This document shows positions 18,378-26,449 of a DNA stretch of 64,000 bases, in pieces. Position numbers and translations under genes: made by a program. The stretch spans positions 1 through 64,000 of the forward strand of contig DASZWQ010000061.1 in NCBI GenBank assembly GCA_035546535.1. Reading direction: 5' to 3'. The DNA is from Pirellulales bacterium (GTDB taxonomy: Bacteria > Planctomycetota > Planctomycetia > Pirellulales > JACPPG01). Position 1 is the first letter of the stretch. Every line of letters starts with the position of its first letter. The notes beneath the pieces are model-generated. The model had not been told where the DNA came from. It searched no databases and was given only the letters and a program-made list of their open reading frames with translations.

Positions 18378-18407
18378 AGTATACATGGTGTAGGAAGTAT
18401 GGACCAA
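18378..18407 (-). promoter_or_regulatory. Candidate promoter for the metal-efflux cluster
   Basis: On the minus strand TTGGTC (complement of 18402-18407) and TATACT (complement of 18378-18383) are separated by 18 bases, about 50 bases ahead of the first start codon. The long spacer is compatible with MerR-type activation, but no clear CueR-like dyad was found. Confidence 0.4.
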
Positions 18408-18608
18408 TCCGCCATCGCGGCGATGCCGCCGAAAAGCACCATGAGGAGTGCCGTTTCACCCGCTTCGCTCCCCACCGAAAACGGTGAGAAACCCGGGGCT
18501 CGGTGGCCCACCTTGACCCCCACTCTCGGCTCAGATGCGGTGATTTGCGGTTGCCAGCATGTGCCGCGTCGTTTTTAATGTTCGGTTGTTCAACCCGGCG
18601 GCCAGTGG

Positions 18609-18637
18609 TTGAACTGCTCCGATTGTGCTGTTAACGA
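18609..18637 (+). promoter_or_regulatory. Candidate promoter for the HU-like gene
   Basis: TTGAAC and TAACGA lie 17 bases apart, about 125 bases ahead of the HU-like start codon. The -35 box is good and the -10 box weak. Confidence 0.35.
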
Positions 18638-18762
18638 GGGCCGGCGCGGCGGTCCCCCTGGAACAAGGCACCAGCAACAGTCAATCGGCGGCTGCGTCGG
18701 ACGTGCTGCTCGGTAAGCATTCTCGCCCCCAAACCACAGATCGAATAAGGACAGGACGAATC

Positions 18763-19086
18763 ATGACGCCAGACGCTTCCAAGAAGGCCCCGACCAAGAC
18801 CGAAATCCTCAACGCGCTCGCTGAGAAGACGCAGCTCACGAAAGCTCAAATCAGTGCCGTATTCGATGCGCTCAGCGAGGAAATCGGCGCGAGCCTCGAC
18901 GGCCCCGGCTCGTTCACGATCCCCGGTCTGGTCAAGATCGAGCGCAAGCACGTGCCGGCCAAGCCCGCCCGCACCGGCGTCCCCAACCCCTTCAAGCCGG
19001 GCGAGCTGATGGACGTGCCGGCCAAGCCCGCCTCGACCAAGATCACGGTTCGGGCGCTGAAGCAGTTGAAGGACATGGGTAAGTAG
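18763..19086 (+). CDS. HU-family DNA-binding protein
   Basis: A 107-residue histone-like protein. The N-terminal helices (TKTEILNALAEKTQLTKAQ) and the later beta region (GPGSFTIPGLVKIERKHV) follow the HU/IHF fold. The usual arm region is Pro/Lys-rich (VPAKPARTGVPNPFKPGE), and the C terminus ends in a basic helix. It would bind and bend or compact DNA as a dimer. The ATG at 18763 is preceded by AAGGACAGG. It stands alone between divergent and convergent neighbours. Confidence 0.88.
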   Translation: MTPDASKKAPTKTEILNALAEKTQLTKAQISAVFDALSEEIGASLDGPGSFTIPGLVKIERKHVPAKPARTGVPNPFKPGELMDVPAKPASTKITVRALKQLKDMGK

Positions 19087-19135
19087 GCGTGAAGTAAACC
19101 GCAACGAGTCGGCCGCGGTAAGTCGAAGGCGGCGA

Positions 19136-20320
19136 TTAGTTGTCCGATCCGGGGCAGTAGAGCGTGGCCGTTAGCGCGTACAGGTGGGCTACGCGCAGCA
19201 GGTCGTCGATCGACACCCACTCATTAACGGTGTGCTGGCCGCCGGCGCGCGGACCGTGTGTAATCGCCGGCACGCGCGCCAAGGCCCAGAAGCTGTTACC
19301 ATCGTCGACGAATGGCTTGGCGCCGCAGGCGATTCTCCGGCCTTGCTGCGTCGTGTAACCGCGCTGAAAACATTGCACGAGCGGGCAATCTTCCTCCAGC
19401 AGGAACGCGCCGCGGACCGGCCGCCACTCGATTTCCGCAGTAGTGCGACTGCGCTCGGCGATGCTGTCCACCCGCTCGCGAAATTCCTGTTCGACACGCA
19501 GCGCGTCGGCATCGGGCAACCAGCGCCGCGTTCCTTCCAGCCAGCACTCTTGCGGATACTGGTTGTAGATTTCGCCGCTGTGTACCTGGCCGACGAACAC
19601 GGTTTCGATCCCTGCGACCGGATGCCGCCGTTGCGCCAGCCGGCCAGACAGCTCGTCGAGCGCCTCGATCAACGCCGCGCCCGCGCGAATCACGCTCGGT
19701 TCGTTCGCCGGGCGCATCACTTCGTGAACGGGCGGGCCTGAGCGCCGCAATGTGACTTTCCAGGTCGCCGAGCCGCGACCGGCGAGCGGCAACTCGGCCG
19801 AGAGTGGCTCGGGAATCAACACGGCGTCGCCGTGTACGCCGGCGGTGATCAGCGCGTTGAGCTGCTGGCCCAATCCCCACGGAGCCTCGTGCAGATCGTG
19901 CGCGACTAACAAGATGGCGCCGGCCGACAAGGCGCCTGTGTCGCGCAGGACGTACAACGCTTCGACGGCCGCGGCCAGGCCGGCCTTCATGTCCGAGGCG
20001 CCGCTGCCGGTGAGCTGCCCATCAATGACCGCTGGCGGCACGAATGGTAAATGTACGGTGTCGAGATGGCCATCGAATTGCAGCGTTCGGCCCGGTCGCC
20101 CGCTGTCGAAGCGCACTACCACGGCAGGCGACGCGGGATGGCCGGCGACAGGCCGATCGACGACAAACCCTTCGCCGCGCAGCAAATGAGCCAGGCAGTC
20201 GGCTGCGGCGCCGGCCTGGCCCGTCGGACTAGGGACCGCCACGAGCTGTTGCGCGGTGTTGAGCAATCGGTCGCGGCGGACGGCCGCGCGTAATCGATCA
20301 CTGACGTCTCGTAACGTCAT
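19136..20320 (-). CDS. M20-family metallopeptidase (ArgE/DapE/carboxypeptidase-like)
   Basis: A 394-residue dinuclear-zinc amidohydrolase. The first metal motif is FDGHLDTV (His and catalytic Asp), followed by GASDMKAG (bridging Asp). An acidic motif lies in HDLHEAPWG, and a late His in AGGQHTVNEWVSIDD fits the final ligand. A central dimerisation domain is present. Substrates in the family include N-acyl amino acids and succinyl-diaminopimelate; this one cannot be assigned, and no amino-acid biosynthesis gene is adjacent. The gene converges on the HU-like gene. Confidence 0.85.
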   Translation of the reverse strand: MTLRDVSDRLRAAVRRDRLLNTAQQLVAVPSPTGQAGAAADCLAHLLRGEGFVVDRPVAGHPASPAVVVRFDSGRPGRTLQFDGHLDTVHLPFVPPAVIDGQLTGSGASDMKAGLAAAVEALYVLRDTGALSAGAILLVAHDLHEAPWGLGQQLNALITAGVHGDAVLIPEPLSAELPLAGRGSATWKVTLRRSGPPVHEVMRPANEPSVIRAGAALIEALDELSGRLAQRRHPVAGIETVFVGQVHSGEIYNQYPQECWLEGTRRWLPDADALRVEQEFRERVDSIAERSRTTAEIEWRPVRGAFLLEEDCPLVQCFQRGYTTQQGRRIACGAKPFVDDGNSFWALARVPAITHGPRAGGQHTVNEWVSIDDLLRVAHLYALTATLYCPGSDN

Positions 20321-20524
20321 TTATGTTTTCCTTGAAGATCGTGCATGGCGTGGAAAGGTGTGCGGCCCGCTACAGCTTGCCCCTGCGGCAAATCATGCCC
20401 TGCCGCCATGCTAGCAAAGTTTGGCGGACGGGCGCGACGATGGTTTCGATAGGGATCGAAACGGCCCCACGCAGAGAGGCGGCCGCGTAGTTCTCACATC
20501 CACCGCCGCGCGGGGGCAAGACGT

Positions 20525-20740
20525 ATGCAGTACCTGACGCGAATCGACGTGCTTCTGGGCATTGGCTTTGCGGTCGCGGTTTTCGCGATCGTGGGCGGTA
20601 TCCGCGGCGTGTACAGCGTAGCGGCCATGTCGCGCCGCGAGCGCAGCAACCAGGCCACGACCGAGCTACCCATCGAAACGGCCATGCCGAAGCGCGAGCG
20701 GCGTGGGCCGCCGCCCGATCGGCGCCGCAAAGCGGCCTAG
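20525..20740 (+). CDS. Small single-pass membrane protein
   Basis: A 71-residue protein with one hydrophobic segment (about residues 9-30) and a very basic C-terminal tail rich in Arg and Pro (KRERRGPPPDRRRK). I do not recognise the family. The open frame has a GGGG-containing ribosome site. It ends 34 bases from the convergent STAS gene, with no clear hairpin between. Confidence 0.5.
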   Translation: MQYLTRIDVLLGIGFAVAVFAIVGGIRGVYSVAAMSRRERSNQATTELPIETAMPKRERRGPPPDRRRKAA

Positions 20741-20773
20741 GTCGAGATTGCCACCAGAGTTCGGGCCTTGCCC

Positions 20774-21148
20774 TCAGCCAAAGAAGCCGCGCTTGCCGAA
20801 CGAGGCGACCGCCTCGGCCTCGGTGTTCGAGATATCGAACAGCTTCGTGAGGTTCGTGATCTTGAACACCTCGAGCAGGTTCGGCGAGATGTTGCAGAAC
20901 TTGAGCGTGATCTTGTCGTTCTTGCAGCGCTTGTGCAGCGGCAGCAGCTTGCCGAGCATCGCCGAGGACATGAACTTCACGCCTTGGAAGTTCACCAGCA
21001 ACTTTTTGTTGCCTGCGGCTTCGAGCGCGACGTCGGCGAATTCCTTACCGATCTGATCGATCATGTTCTGATCCGTGATCGTTCCCTCCTGGAAATAGAC
21101 GACCAGCACCTCGCCTTGGTCTTGCAGTCGGAGGTGAGAGTAATTCAC
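20774..21148 (-). CDS. STAS-domain protein (anti-sigma-factor antagonist-like)
   Basis: A 124-residue single STAS domain. The conserved loop reads VKFMSSAMLGKL, where the Ser pair occupies the position phosphorylated in SpoIIAA/RsbV-type antagonists, although the preceding residue is Met and not the common Asp. Such proteins act in partner-switching with an anti-sigma kinase; no kinase gene is nearby. The start is GTG at 21148, supported by AGGGAG eight bases upstream. It follows purD on the same strand after a 70-base gap. Confidence 0.85.
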   Translation of the reverse strand: MNYSHLRLQDQGEVLVVYFQEGTITDQNMIDQIGKEFADVALEAAGNKKLLVNFQGVKFMSSAMLGKLLPLHKRCKNDKITLKFCNISPNLLEVFKITNLTKLFDISNTEAEAVASFGKRGFFG

Positions 21149-21218
21149 GGTCGGTAAGCTCCCTGGTTGGCTTCGCAGGTGGATGATTCGAGCGTGCGAC
21201 GAAGAGCCTCGATGCGTG

Positions 21219-22502
21219 CTAGGTGGTTTTCCACAGCGCCTTGTCGGAAATGTCTTTGCGGCACCAAGCGCCCTCCCAGCGAATCGCTTTGATCGCGGTA
21301 TAGGCGTTCAACTTCGCCGCCGGAATCGTCGTACCCAGGGCCGTGACCGACAAGACGCGGCCGCCGTCGGTGACGACCTGGCCATCGAGCATGGTCGTGC
21401 CCGCATGAAATACTTGCACATCTTTCAAGCGGGCGGCTTCGTCGAGACCGCGAATCGGCTTGTGCCGGGCGTATTTCCCGGGATATCCCTCGGCAGCCAT
21501 GACTACGCACACGGCTGGGCGAGGATCCCATTCCAGCGGCGCGATCTCGTCCAGGCGGCCTTCGGTCGTGGCCAGGAGCACTTCCAGCAAATCGCTTTTC
21601 AACCGCATGAGCAGCGGCTGGCACTCCGGATCGCCGAAACGGACGTTGTACTCCAGCACCTTGGCGCCTTGATTTGTCAACATCACGCCCGCGTACAACA
21701 CGCCGCGAAACGGCCGCCGCGAACGCTTCATGGCGTGTACGGTCGGCACCAGCACGTGCTCCTCGATGCGCGCGAGCATCTCGTCGGTGACCAAGGGAGC
21801 GGGGCAATACGCTCCCATGCCGCCCGTGTTGGGACCGGTATCGCCATCGTGGGCGCGCTTGTGATCCTGAGTGGCCGGTAGTGTGACGATCGTCTGCCCG
21901 TCGGTGATCGCCAGGACGCTCGCTTCTTCACCGTCGAGGCGTTCTTCGATCACGATCTGATCCCCGGCCGAACCAAACTCGCGTTTGCGCGCGATGCGAT
22001 CGACGGCCTCGAGCGCCTCGGCCCGGCCCGCGCAAACGATGACCCCCTTGCCGGCGGCCAGGCCGTCGGCCTTGACGACCACCGGCACGTCTTCGCGATC
22101 CTTGAGGAAAGTGATCGCGCTATCGGCATTGCGGAACACGCGATAATCGCCTGTCGGCACGTCGGCGTGCCGCAGCAGGTTCTTGCAAAAAACCTTGCTC
22201 CCTTCCAACTCGGCCGCGGCCTTGGTGGGGCCGAAGATGCGCAGCTTCTCGCTCGTGAAGGCATCGACGATTCCCAACGTCAGCGGCACTTCGGGCCCGA
22301 CGACCGTGAGACCGATATCGTTTTGCCGCACGAACTTGATCAGGCGCGGAAAATCGGTGGGACTGATATCGACGTTCTCGGCGACGCCAGTCGTCCCGGC
22401 GTTACCAGGGGCGACGAAAACGCGGTCGACGTGCGGACTTTGCGCGAGCTTCCAGGCCAGCGCATGCTCGCGGCCGCCGCTACCAATCACCAAGACCTTC
22501 AT
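21219..22502 (-). CDS. purD: Phosphoribosylamine-glycine ligase
   Basis: A 427-residue GAR synthetase, which makes glycinamide ribonucleotide from phosphoribosylamine, glycine and ATP in purine synthesis. It opens with MKVLVIGSGGREHALAWKL, has the ATP-grasp features KADGLAAGKGV, GEEASVLAITDG and NVRFGDPECQ, and matches the usual family length. The ATG at 22502 is the start; a longer upstream frame has no homologous look. No other purine genes are adjacent. Confidence 0.96.
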   Translation of the reverse strand: MKVLVIGSGGREHALAWKLAQSPHVDRVFVAPGNAGTTGVAENVDISPTDFPRLIKFVRQNDIGLTVVGPEVPLTLGIVDAFTSEKLRIFGPTKAAAELEGSKVFCKNLLRHADVPTGDYRVFRNADSAITFLKDREDVPVVVKADGLAAGKGVIVCAGRAEALEAVDRIARKREFGSAGDQIVIEERLDGEEASVLAITDGQTIVTLPATQDHKRAHDGDTGPNTGGMGAYCPAPLVTDEMLARIEEHVLVPTVHAMKRSRRPFRGVLYAGVMLTNQGAKVLEYNVRFGDPECQPLLMRLKSDLLEVLLATTEGRLDEIAPLEWDPRPAVCVVMAAEGYPGKYARHKPIRGLDEAARLKDVQVFHAGTTMLDGQVVTDGGRVLSVTALGTTIPAAKLNAYTAIKAIRWEGAWCRKDISDKALWKTT

Positions 22503-22683
22503 AGCCGGTGCACCAAGAGAAAAACGAGGGAAACGACGTTGCACCTGAGAACATGCCCCATCGCTGGCGATTCTAGCGCCTCAGGGAAATGCGTACAAGG
22601 ATCGCGGAAGCGGGCAGCGGGCAGTCGGCGGTCAGCAGCGAAACGTGTCGTCGCAGTTAGCTGCCGACTTGCTCGGCGGACAA

Positions 22684-23748
22684 CTAGGCTCCGATTTCGC
22701 CCAAGCACTGCGCACGAATGCCGGCAAAGACCTGCAAATAGGTCGCAAGCGGCAAGCCGTCGACACTTGCCTCGCGTCGCCCGGTCACTCCATCGACCAA
22801 CCCGGCATCGCCCACCAAACGCTCGATGAGCTCGCGTAATTCCTCCATTGTCCAGCGAGCGGCCTCGGCCAGGCCGCGCAGGCGGCATAATGCCAGCGCC
22901 AGTGCATAGGCCCCCCAATCACTGACGCCGGCCAGAATCGTGTAATCGGTCGCAATGCGGCAGGGCACGAGGGCCGCCGGGCCAACGGTGATCGCGGAGC
23001 GCAAAATCTCCCAAGGAATCGCTCCCATGCCGATTTCGTTGCCGCCATCGCCGATGCCGATGGTCGTGATGGGCAAATCGCGCTCGGCGACAACCTCGAA
23101 TAACCGATGCGCCCGAGCCGTCCAAACATCGATGGCGACGCCACGCATGTTGTGGCACACATCCCGACTGGCCGGCGGCACCTCACGCTGGAATTCGCTC
23201 GCAGGCGTGGCGTTCGTGCGGCGCTGTGCCTGTAGCGATCGCTCGGTGTGGCTAGGGCCCACGCGCTCGATCGCGATCAGATGCGAGAGTCTGCGGCCAA
23301 AGGCGGATCCCAAAAAATCATCGACCCATTGATCGGCACGTGACGGCTCGCCGGGCGTCGTCGGCCTGTGATCGCCGTCTAGCGGAATCTCATGAATCAC
23401 CGAGCGCGGGATGCCCAGGAAATCGCAGCCGACTTCGAGCGCTGCAAGCGCGTATCGGTCGGTCACAAGTGCTACGTCGATTCCGAGCGATCGCAGCGCC
23501 CGCGCCAGGAACAGGGAGCCCGGCGGGCCGTCGGTCTCGGCCGCGGGCGGTTTGGCGTCGACGATACAGAATCCGGTCACAATGGCGACGGCGCTAGCCC
23601 GCGCAGCCAGATCCAGGACGCTTGCCTGCAAGTGGCCAGGGCAAAGCGGTGCTCCGTTGCTCGTGAAACTGGCGACGCCACGGCGCGCAGGATCGCGGCG
23701 GACCAAGGAATCGAGCGACTGCCAAAAAGAATCGGGATCAGCAGCCAA
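22684..23748 (-). CDS. DUF4392 / D-glutamate cyclase-like protein
   Basis: A 354-residue protein resembling the C-terminal domain of mitochondrial D-glutamate cyclase (DGLUCY, DUF4392). Signs are VTGFCIVDAKPPAAETDGPPG near residue 60, a central GPSHTER segment, IGIGDGGNEIGMGA, and TDYTILAGVSDWGAYALA. The vertebrate enzyme converts D-glutamate to 5-oxo-D-proline; the activity here is inferred. The start appears to be TTG at 23748, with no better in-frame alternative and only a weak ribosome site. It is transcribed divergently from the Rieske/cytochrome b operon. Confidence 0.75.
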   Translation of the reverse strand: MAADPDSFWQSLDSLVRRDPARRGVASFTSNGAPLCPGHLQASVLDLAARASAVAIVTGFCIVDAKPPAAETDGPPGSLFLARALRSLGIDVALVTDRYALAALEVGCDFLGIPRSVIHEIPLDGDHRPTTPGEPSRADQWVDDFLGSAFGRRLSHLIAIERVGPSHTERSLQAQRRTNATPASEFQREVPPASRDVCHNMRGVAIDVWTARAHRLFEVVAERDLPITTIGIGDGGNEIGMGAIPWEILRSAITVGPAALVPCRIATDYTILAGVSDWGAYALALALCRLRGLAEAARWTMEELRELIERLVGDAGLVDGVTGRREASVDGLPLATYLQVFAGIRAQCLGEIGA

Positions 23749-24176
23749 GTCGTTTTTGCTTGTTCGCGGGTGGGAAGGATATCGAGATTGTAACCAAGCC
23801 CGCGCCCTTGGTGCGGTGGCGGCAAGGCCTTATTGTATGGGGCGATCGCGGGTTGTTTCGGGTCGCCAAGGAGCGACTGGTCGCGGGCCGGAGATGCGCC
23901 GGGCCGGGCGCGGCGGCGAATGGAGGTCGCCGGCCCCCTAGGTGCTCCCAAGAGGCTGGGCCGGTGGTGGCCGGCATTTTGGGGCCCCAAGGTAGTTGAC
24001 AATCGTGCCGGTTAGGATAGAAATTAAGTCGGGGAGTTCGTGAAAAATGTCACAAGACCCCTTCTCGCCCGCTCATCGAGCTGTAAATTGTTTTTCCATA
24101 GTCCTTTGCAGCGCTTGCTCGACCGGGTCCGCTTTTGGCTCTCGATCGCGCGCATCGTGCCAGCGAGTACAGCCGT
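23749..24176. other. Intergenic region upstream of the respiratory operon
   Basis: A 428-base divergent region. Bases 23800-23990 are GC-rich with short inverted GGCC/CCGG motifs and no convincing gene. A good promoter lies at 23996-24023, leaving a leader of about 150 bases before the Rieske gene that could hold regulation. No riboswitch was recognised. Confidence 0.5.
23996..24023 (+). promoter_or_regulatory. Promoter for the Rieske/cytochrome b operon
   Basis: A perfect -35 box TTGACA (23996-24001) and TAGAAA (24018-24023) lie 16 bases apart, followed by an AT-rich start region. It is the best sigma-70-like promoter I can see in the window. Confidence 0.6.
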
Positions 24177-25289
24177 ATGACTGAAAAGAAGAAGATGTCC
24201 ACGGCCGATATTCTGGCGGCCGCTCGCAAGAACGCCGCTGCTGGTGCGGCACCGGCCTCGAAGCCAGCCGCAGAGGCCGCCCCTCGAGAAGCCGCGGCTG
24301 AAGCCGAAGTCGCTGCGCTCGCTGAAACGGTGCCCGCTGAATCGGCGCCCGCTGAATCTGCGCCCGCTGAGGCAGCTCCGGCGAAGCCGAAATCGGCCGT
24401 TGCTGGTGGCGCCAAGCTGAGCGTTGCCGAGATCATGGCGATGGCCCGCGCCAACAAAGCGGCCCCCGGAGCGGCGCCGGCCAATCCTGCTGCTGCGGCG
24501 AAGCCTGCGGCCGAGAAGCCAGCGCCGAAGCCGAAGGCCGATAAGCCCGCCGCGAAGCCGGCAGCGGCTGCCGCGGCCGGACCGGCCGTACGCGATACGT
24601 CAAGCATCTTGGCGGCCGCACGCGCTGCGGCGAAGCCTGGTCCGGTGAGCAAATCAGAAGCAGCCGCGCGATTGAAGCCGTCGGCTCCCGCGAAGCCCGC
24701 TAAGGGAGAGACCGTCGCGCCGCCGATGCCGGCCAAGCCCGAGTACGCCAAGCCGAAGGCCAAGGAGGCGGCACCGCAAGAAGATCGGCGTTTCTTCCTG
24801 GGCGTGTTGTTCGGGTCGTTTCTCGGCTTGGGATTCAGCACGCTGGCCGCGACCGGCGGCTTGTGGACGCTGGCGACGCTGCGTTTCATGTTCCCCAACG
24901 TGCTGACCGAGCCGCCCAGCAAGTTCAAGATCGGCTTCCCGGGCGATTTCCCGCCGGGTGTGGTCGACGAAAAGTTCAAAGCGCAATTCGGCATCTGGCC
25001 AGTCAACGTGGAATACAAGGGTCAACGGCAAATCGTGGCCTTGAAGACCGTGTGCACGCACCTGGGCTGCACGCCGAACTGGTTGGAAGCGGAACAAAAG
25101 TTCAAATGCCCCTGTCACGGCAGCGGCTTTTACAAGGACGGCATCAATTTCGAAGGCCCGGCCCCGCGCCCGCTCGAGCGGTACGCGATTCGTCTGGCTG
25201 ACGATGGACAACTGGAAGTCGACAAGAGCCGGACGTTTCAGGAGGAGTTGGGGCAGTGGAGTGACGCTGCTTGCTTTGTATCCGTGTAA
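24177..25289 (+). CDS. Rieske iron-sulfur protein with a long repeat-bearing N-terminal tail
   Basis: A 370-residue 2Fe-2S subunit of a bc/b6f-type quinol oxidase. The cluster motifs are C293-T-H295-L-G-C298 and C311-P-C313-H314-G-S-G, giving Cys293, His295, Cys311 and His314 as ligands and Cys298-Cys313 as the disulfide. A membrane anchor (about 205-235) is preceded by an internal twin-Arg signal DRRFFLG, fitting Tat export. The first 200 residues form an Ala/Pro/Lys-rich tail, presumably cytoplasmic, with three copies of a short helix motif (8-17 STADILAAAR, 82-91 SVAEIMAMAR, 141-149 TSSILAAAR). Such a tail is absent from textbook Rieske proteins. The start is the ATG at 24177; Met7 is an alternative. 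Confidence 0.93.
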   Translation: MTEKKKMSTADILAAARKNAAAGAAPASKPAAEAAPREAAAEAEVAALAETVPAESAPAESAPAEAAPAKPKSAVAGGAKLSVAEIMAMARANKAAPGAAPANPAAAAKPAAEKPAPKPKADKPAAKPAAAAAAGPAVRDTSSILAAARAAAKPGPVSKSEAAARLKPSAPAKPAKGETVAPPMPAKPEYAKPKAKEAAPQEDRRFFLGVLFGSFLGLGFSTLAATGGLWTLATLRFMFPNVLTEPPSKFKIGFPGDFPPGVVDEKFKAQFGIWPVNVEYKGQRQIVALKTVCTHLGCTPNWLEAEQKFKCPCHGSGFYKDGINFEGPAPRPLERYAIRLADDGQLEVDKSRTFQEELGQWSDAACFVSV

Positions 25290-25361
25290 GCGTCTGCATG
25301 GCCGCGGCTGTCCAGAGTATTTCGGGAGCCCGGACGGTAACTCAGGCGCAACGGAAGCCTA

Positions 25362-25393
25362 GCGGCGGACCCTAGCCGGGTTCCCGCTTTTTT
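25362..25393 (+). terminator. Intrinsic terminator between the Rieske and cytochrome b genes
   Basis: GCGGCGGACCC and GGGTTCCCGC pair around a TAGCC loop over ten pairs with one bulged C and one G-T wobble, followed at once by TTTTTT (25388-25393). It lies inside what otherwise looks like one operon, so it may limit read-through or separate two transcription units. Confidence 0.7.
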
Positions 25394-25496
25394 CGTTTCG
25401 ACAGCTTTTTTGTTTCGAGAAACGTCTGCTGCGGAAGTTTTCGTTCGGTTCACCACCGTCATCCAGGTCGTACGTCACAAAAACGCGGAATCATCC

Positions 25497-26270
25497 ATGT
25501 CTCTCGGCGAAGCCATTCGTAACTCGCAGCTCTGGAAGAGCGTTTTCCGTCACCCGATGCCGCTCGATCGGCGCAATCGCATCGTGGTGATGTTGACGAA
25601 CTTCTTCCTGCACCTGCACCCGGTGTCGATCAAGAAGCAAGGCATCGCGCTGAGCTACACGTGGTGCATGGGCGGGGTGACGTTCTTCCTGTTCCTGGTC
25701 GAGACCGTGACCGGCGTGCTGTTGATGTTCTATTACCGCCCGACGCTGGAGTGGGCGTACAACGATATTCTTTCGCTGCGCGACGTGACCAGTTTGGGCA
25801 TCATGCGCGAGCTGCACCGCTGGGGTGCGCACGCAATGGTCATCACGACGTGGCTGCACATGTATCGCGTGTTTCTCACGGGCAGTTATAAACCGCCGCG
25901 CGAATTCAACTGGGTCGTCGGCGTGTTGTTATTGCTGCTGACCCTGCTGTTGTCGTTCACCGGCTATTTGCTGCCGTGGGATCAATTGGCGATCTGGGCT
26001 ATCACGGTCGGTTCGAACATGGCCCGTGCGACTCCGATCCTGGGGCACGAAGGGCCGGGTGCGAAGCTGTTGAACATCGACGGCATTTCGATGATTACCA
26101 ACGCCTCGGACGCGCGCTTCGTGACGATCGGCGCGCGGTTCGTCGGCGAGGATACGTTGAACCGTTTTTACGTGCTGCACTGCATCGCGATTCCGCTGGC
26201 CGTGGCCTTGCTGTTGGCGATCCACTTCTGGCGGGTGCGCAAAGACGGCGGCATCAGCGGCCCGCTGTAA
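25497..26270 (+). CDS. Cytochrome b6-type subunit of the quinol oxidase
   Basis: A 257-residue membrane protein with four helices and two bis-His haem b sites. The ligand pairs are His107/His121 (spacing 14) and His228/His243 (spacing 15, the b6 and not the bc1 value). WCMGGVT places Cys57 at the position of Cys35 in chloroplast cytochrome b6, which holds haem ci (cn). The FYYRPT motif after helix A is also b6-like. It would form the quinone-reduction and haem core with the next gene product. The start is the ATG at 25497; an upstream in-frame extension overlaps the T-rich leader. Confidence 0.94.
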   Translation: MSLGEAIRNSQLWKSVFRHPMPLDRRNRIVVMLTNFFLHLHPVSIKKQGIALSYTWCMGGVTFFLFLVETVTGVLLMFYYRPTLEWAYNDILSLRDVTSLGIMRELHRWGAHAMVITTWLHMYRVFLTGSYKPPREFNWVVGVLLLLLTLLLSFTGYLLPWDQLAIWAITVGSNMARATPILGHEGPGAKLLNIDGISMITNASDARFVTIGARFVGEDTLNRFYVLHCIAIPLAVALLLAIHFWRVRKDGGISGPL

Positions 26271-26449
26271 GGCGGGCGGCCGATGCTTGCAGAGTTTGCC
26301 GACGGGAAGCGTTTTTGAGACATCAATCGAGTTGGGCGACAATATCCAGCCAAGGAGCACAGCGGCGCCGCGACGCAGCCGTTCACGGGCAGCATTGCGG
26401 GCCGCTTTACCACCTGGTCTGGCGGAATTCGTAGAAATCGGAAATCGAC

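Larger units (their letters stand above)
18329..18762. other. Divergent intergenic region between metal-efflux and HU-like genes
   Basis: Contains a candidate minus-strand promoter for the efflux cluster (18378-18407) and a candidate plus-strand promoter for the HU-like gene (18609-18637), plus the small inverted repeat GGTTGTTCAACC near 18586-18597. No convincing gene was seen. Confidence 0.5.

Noticed and set aside
18370-18405. TACA-x3-TGTA near the metal-efflux promoter as a CopY/BlaI-type operator
   Set aside because: The half-sites are short, the spacer differs from known boxes, and only one copy is present.
25400-25425. Second terminator in the T-rich stretch before the cytochrome b gene
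   Set aside because: The GTTTCGAGAAAC stem is weak and the T-tract precedes it instead of following.
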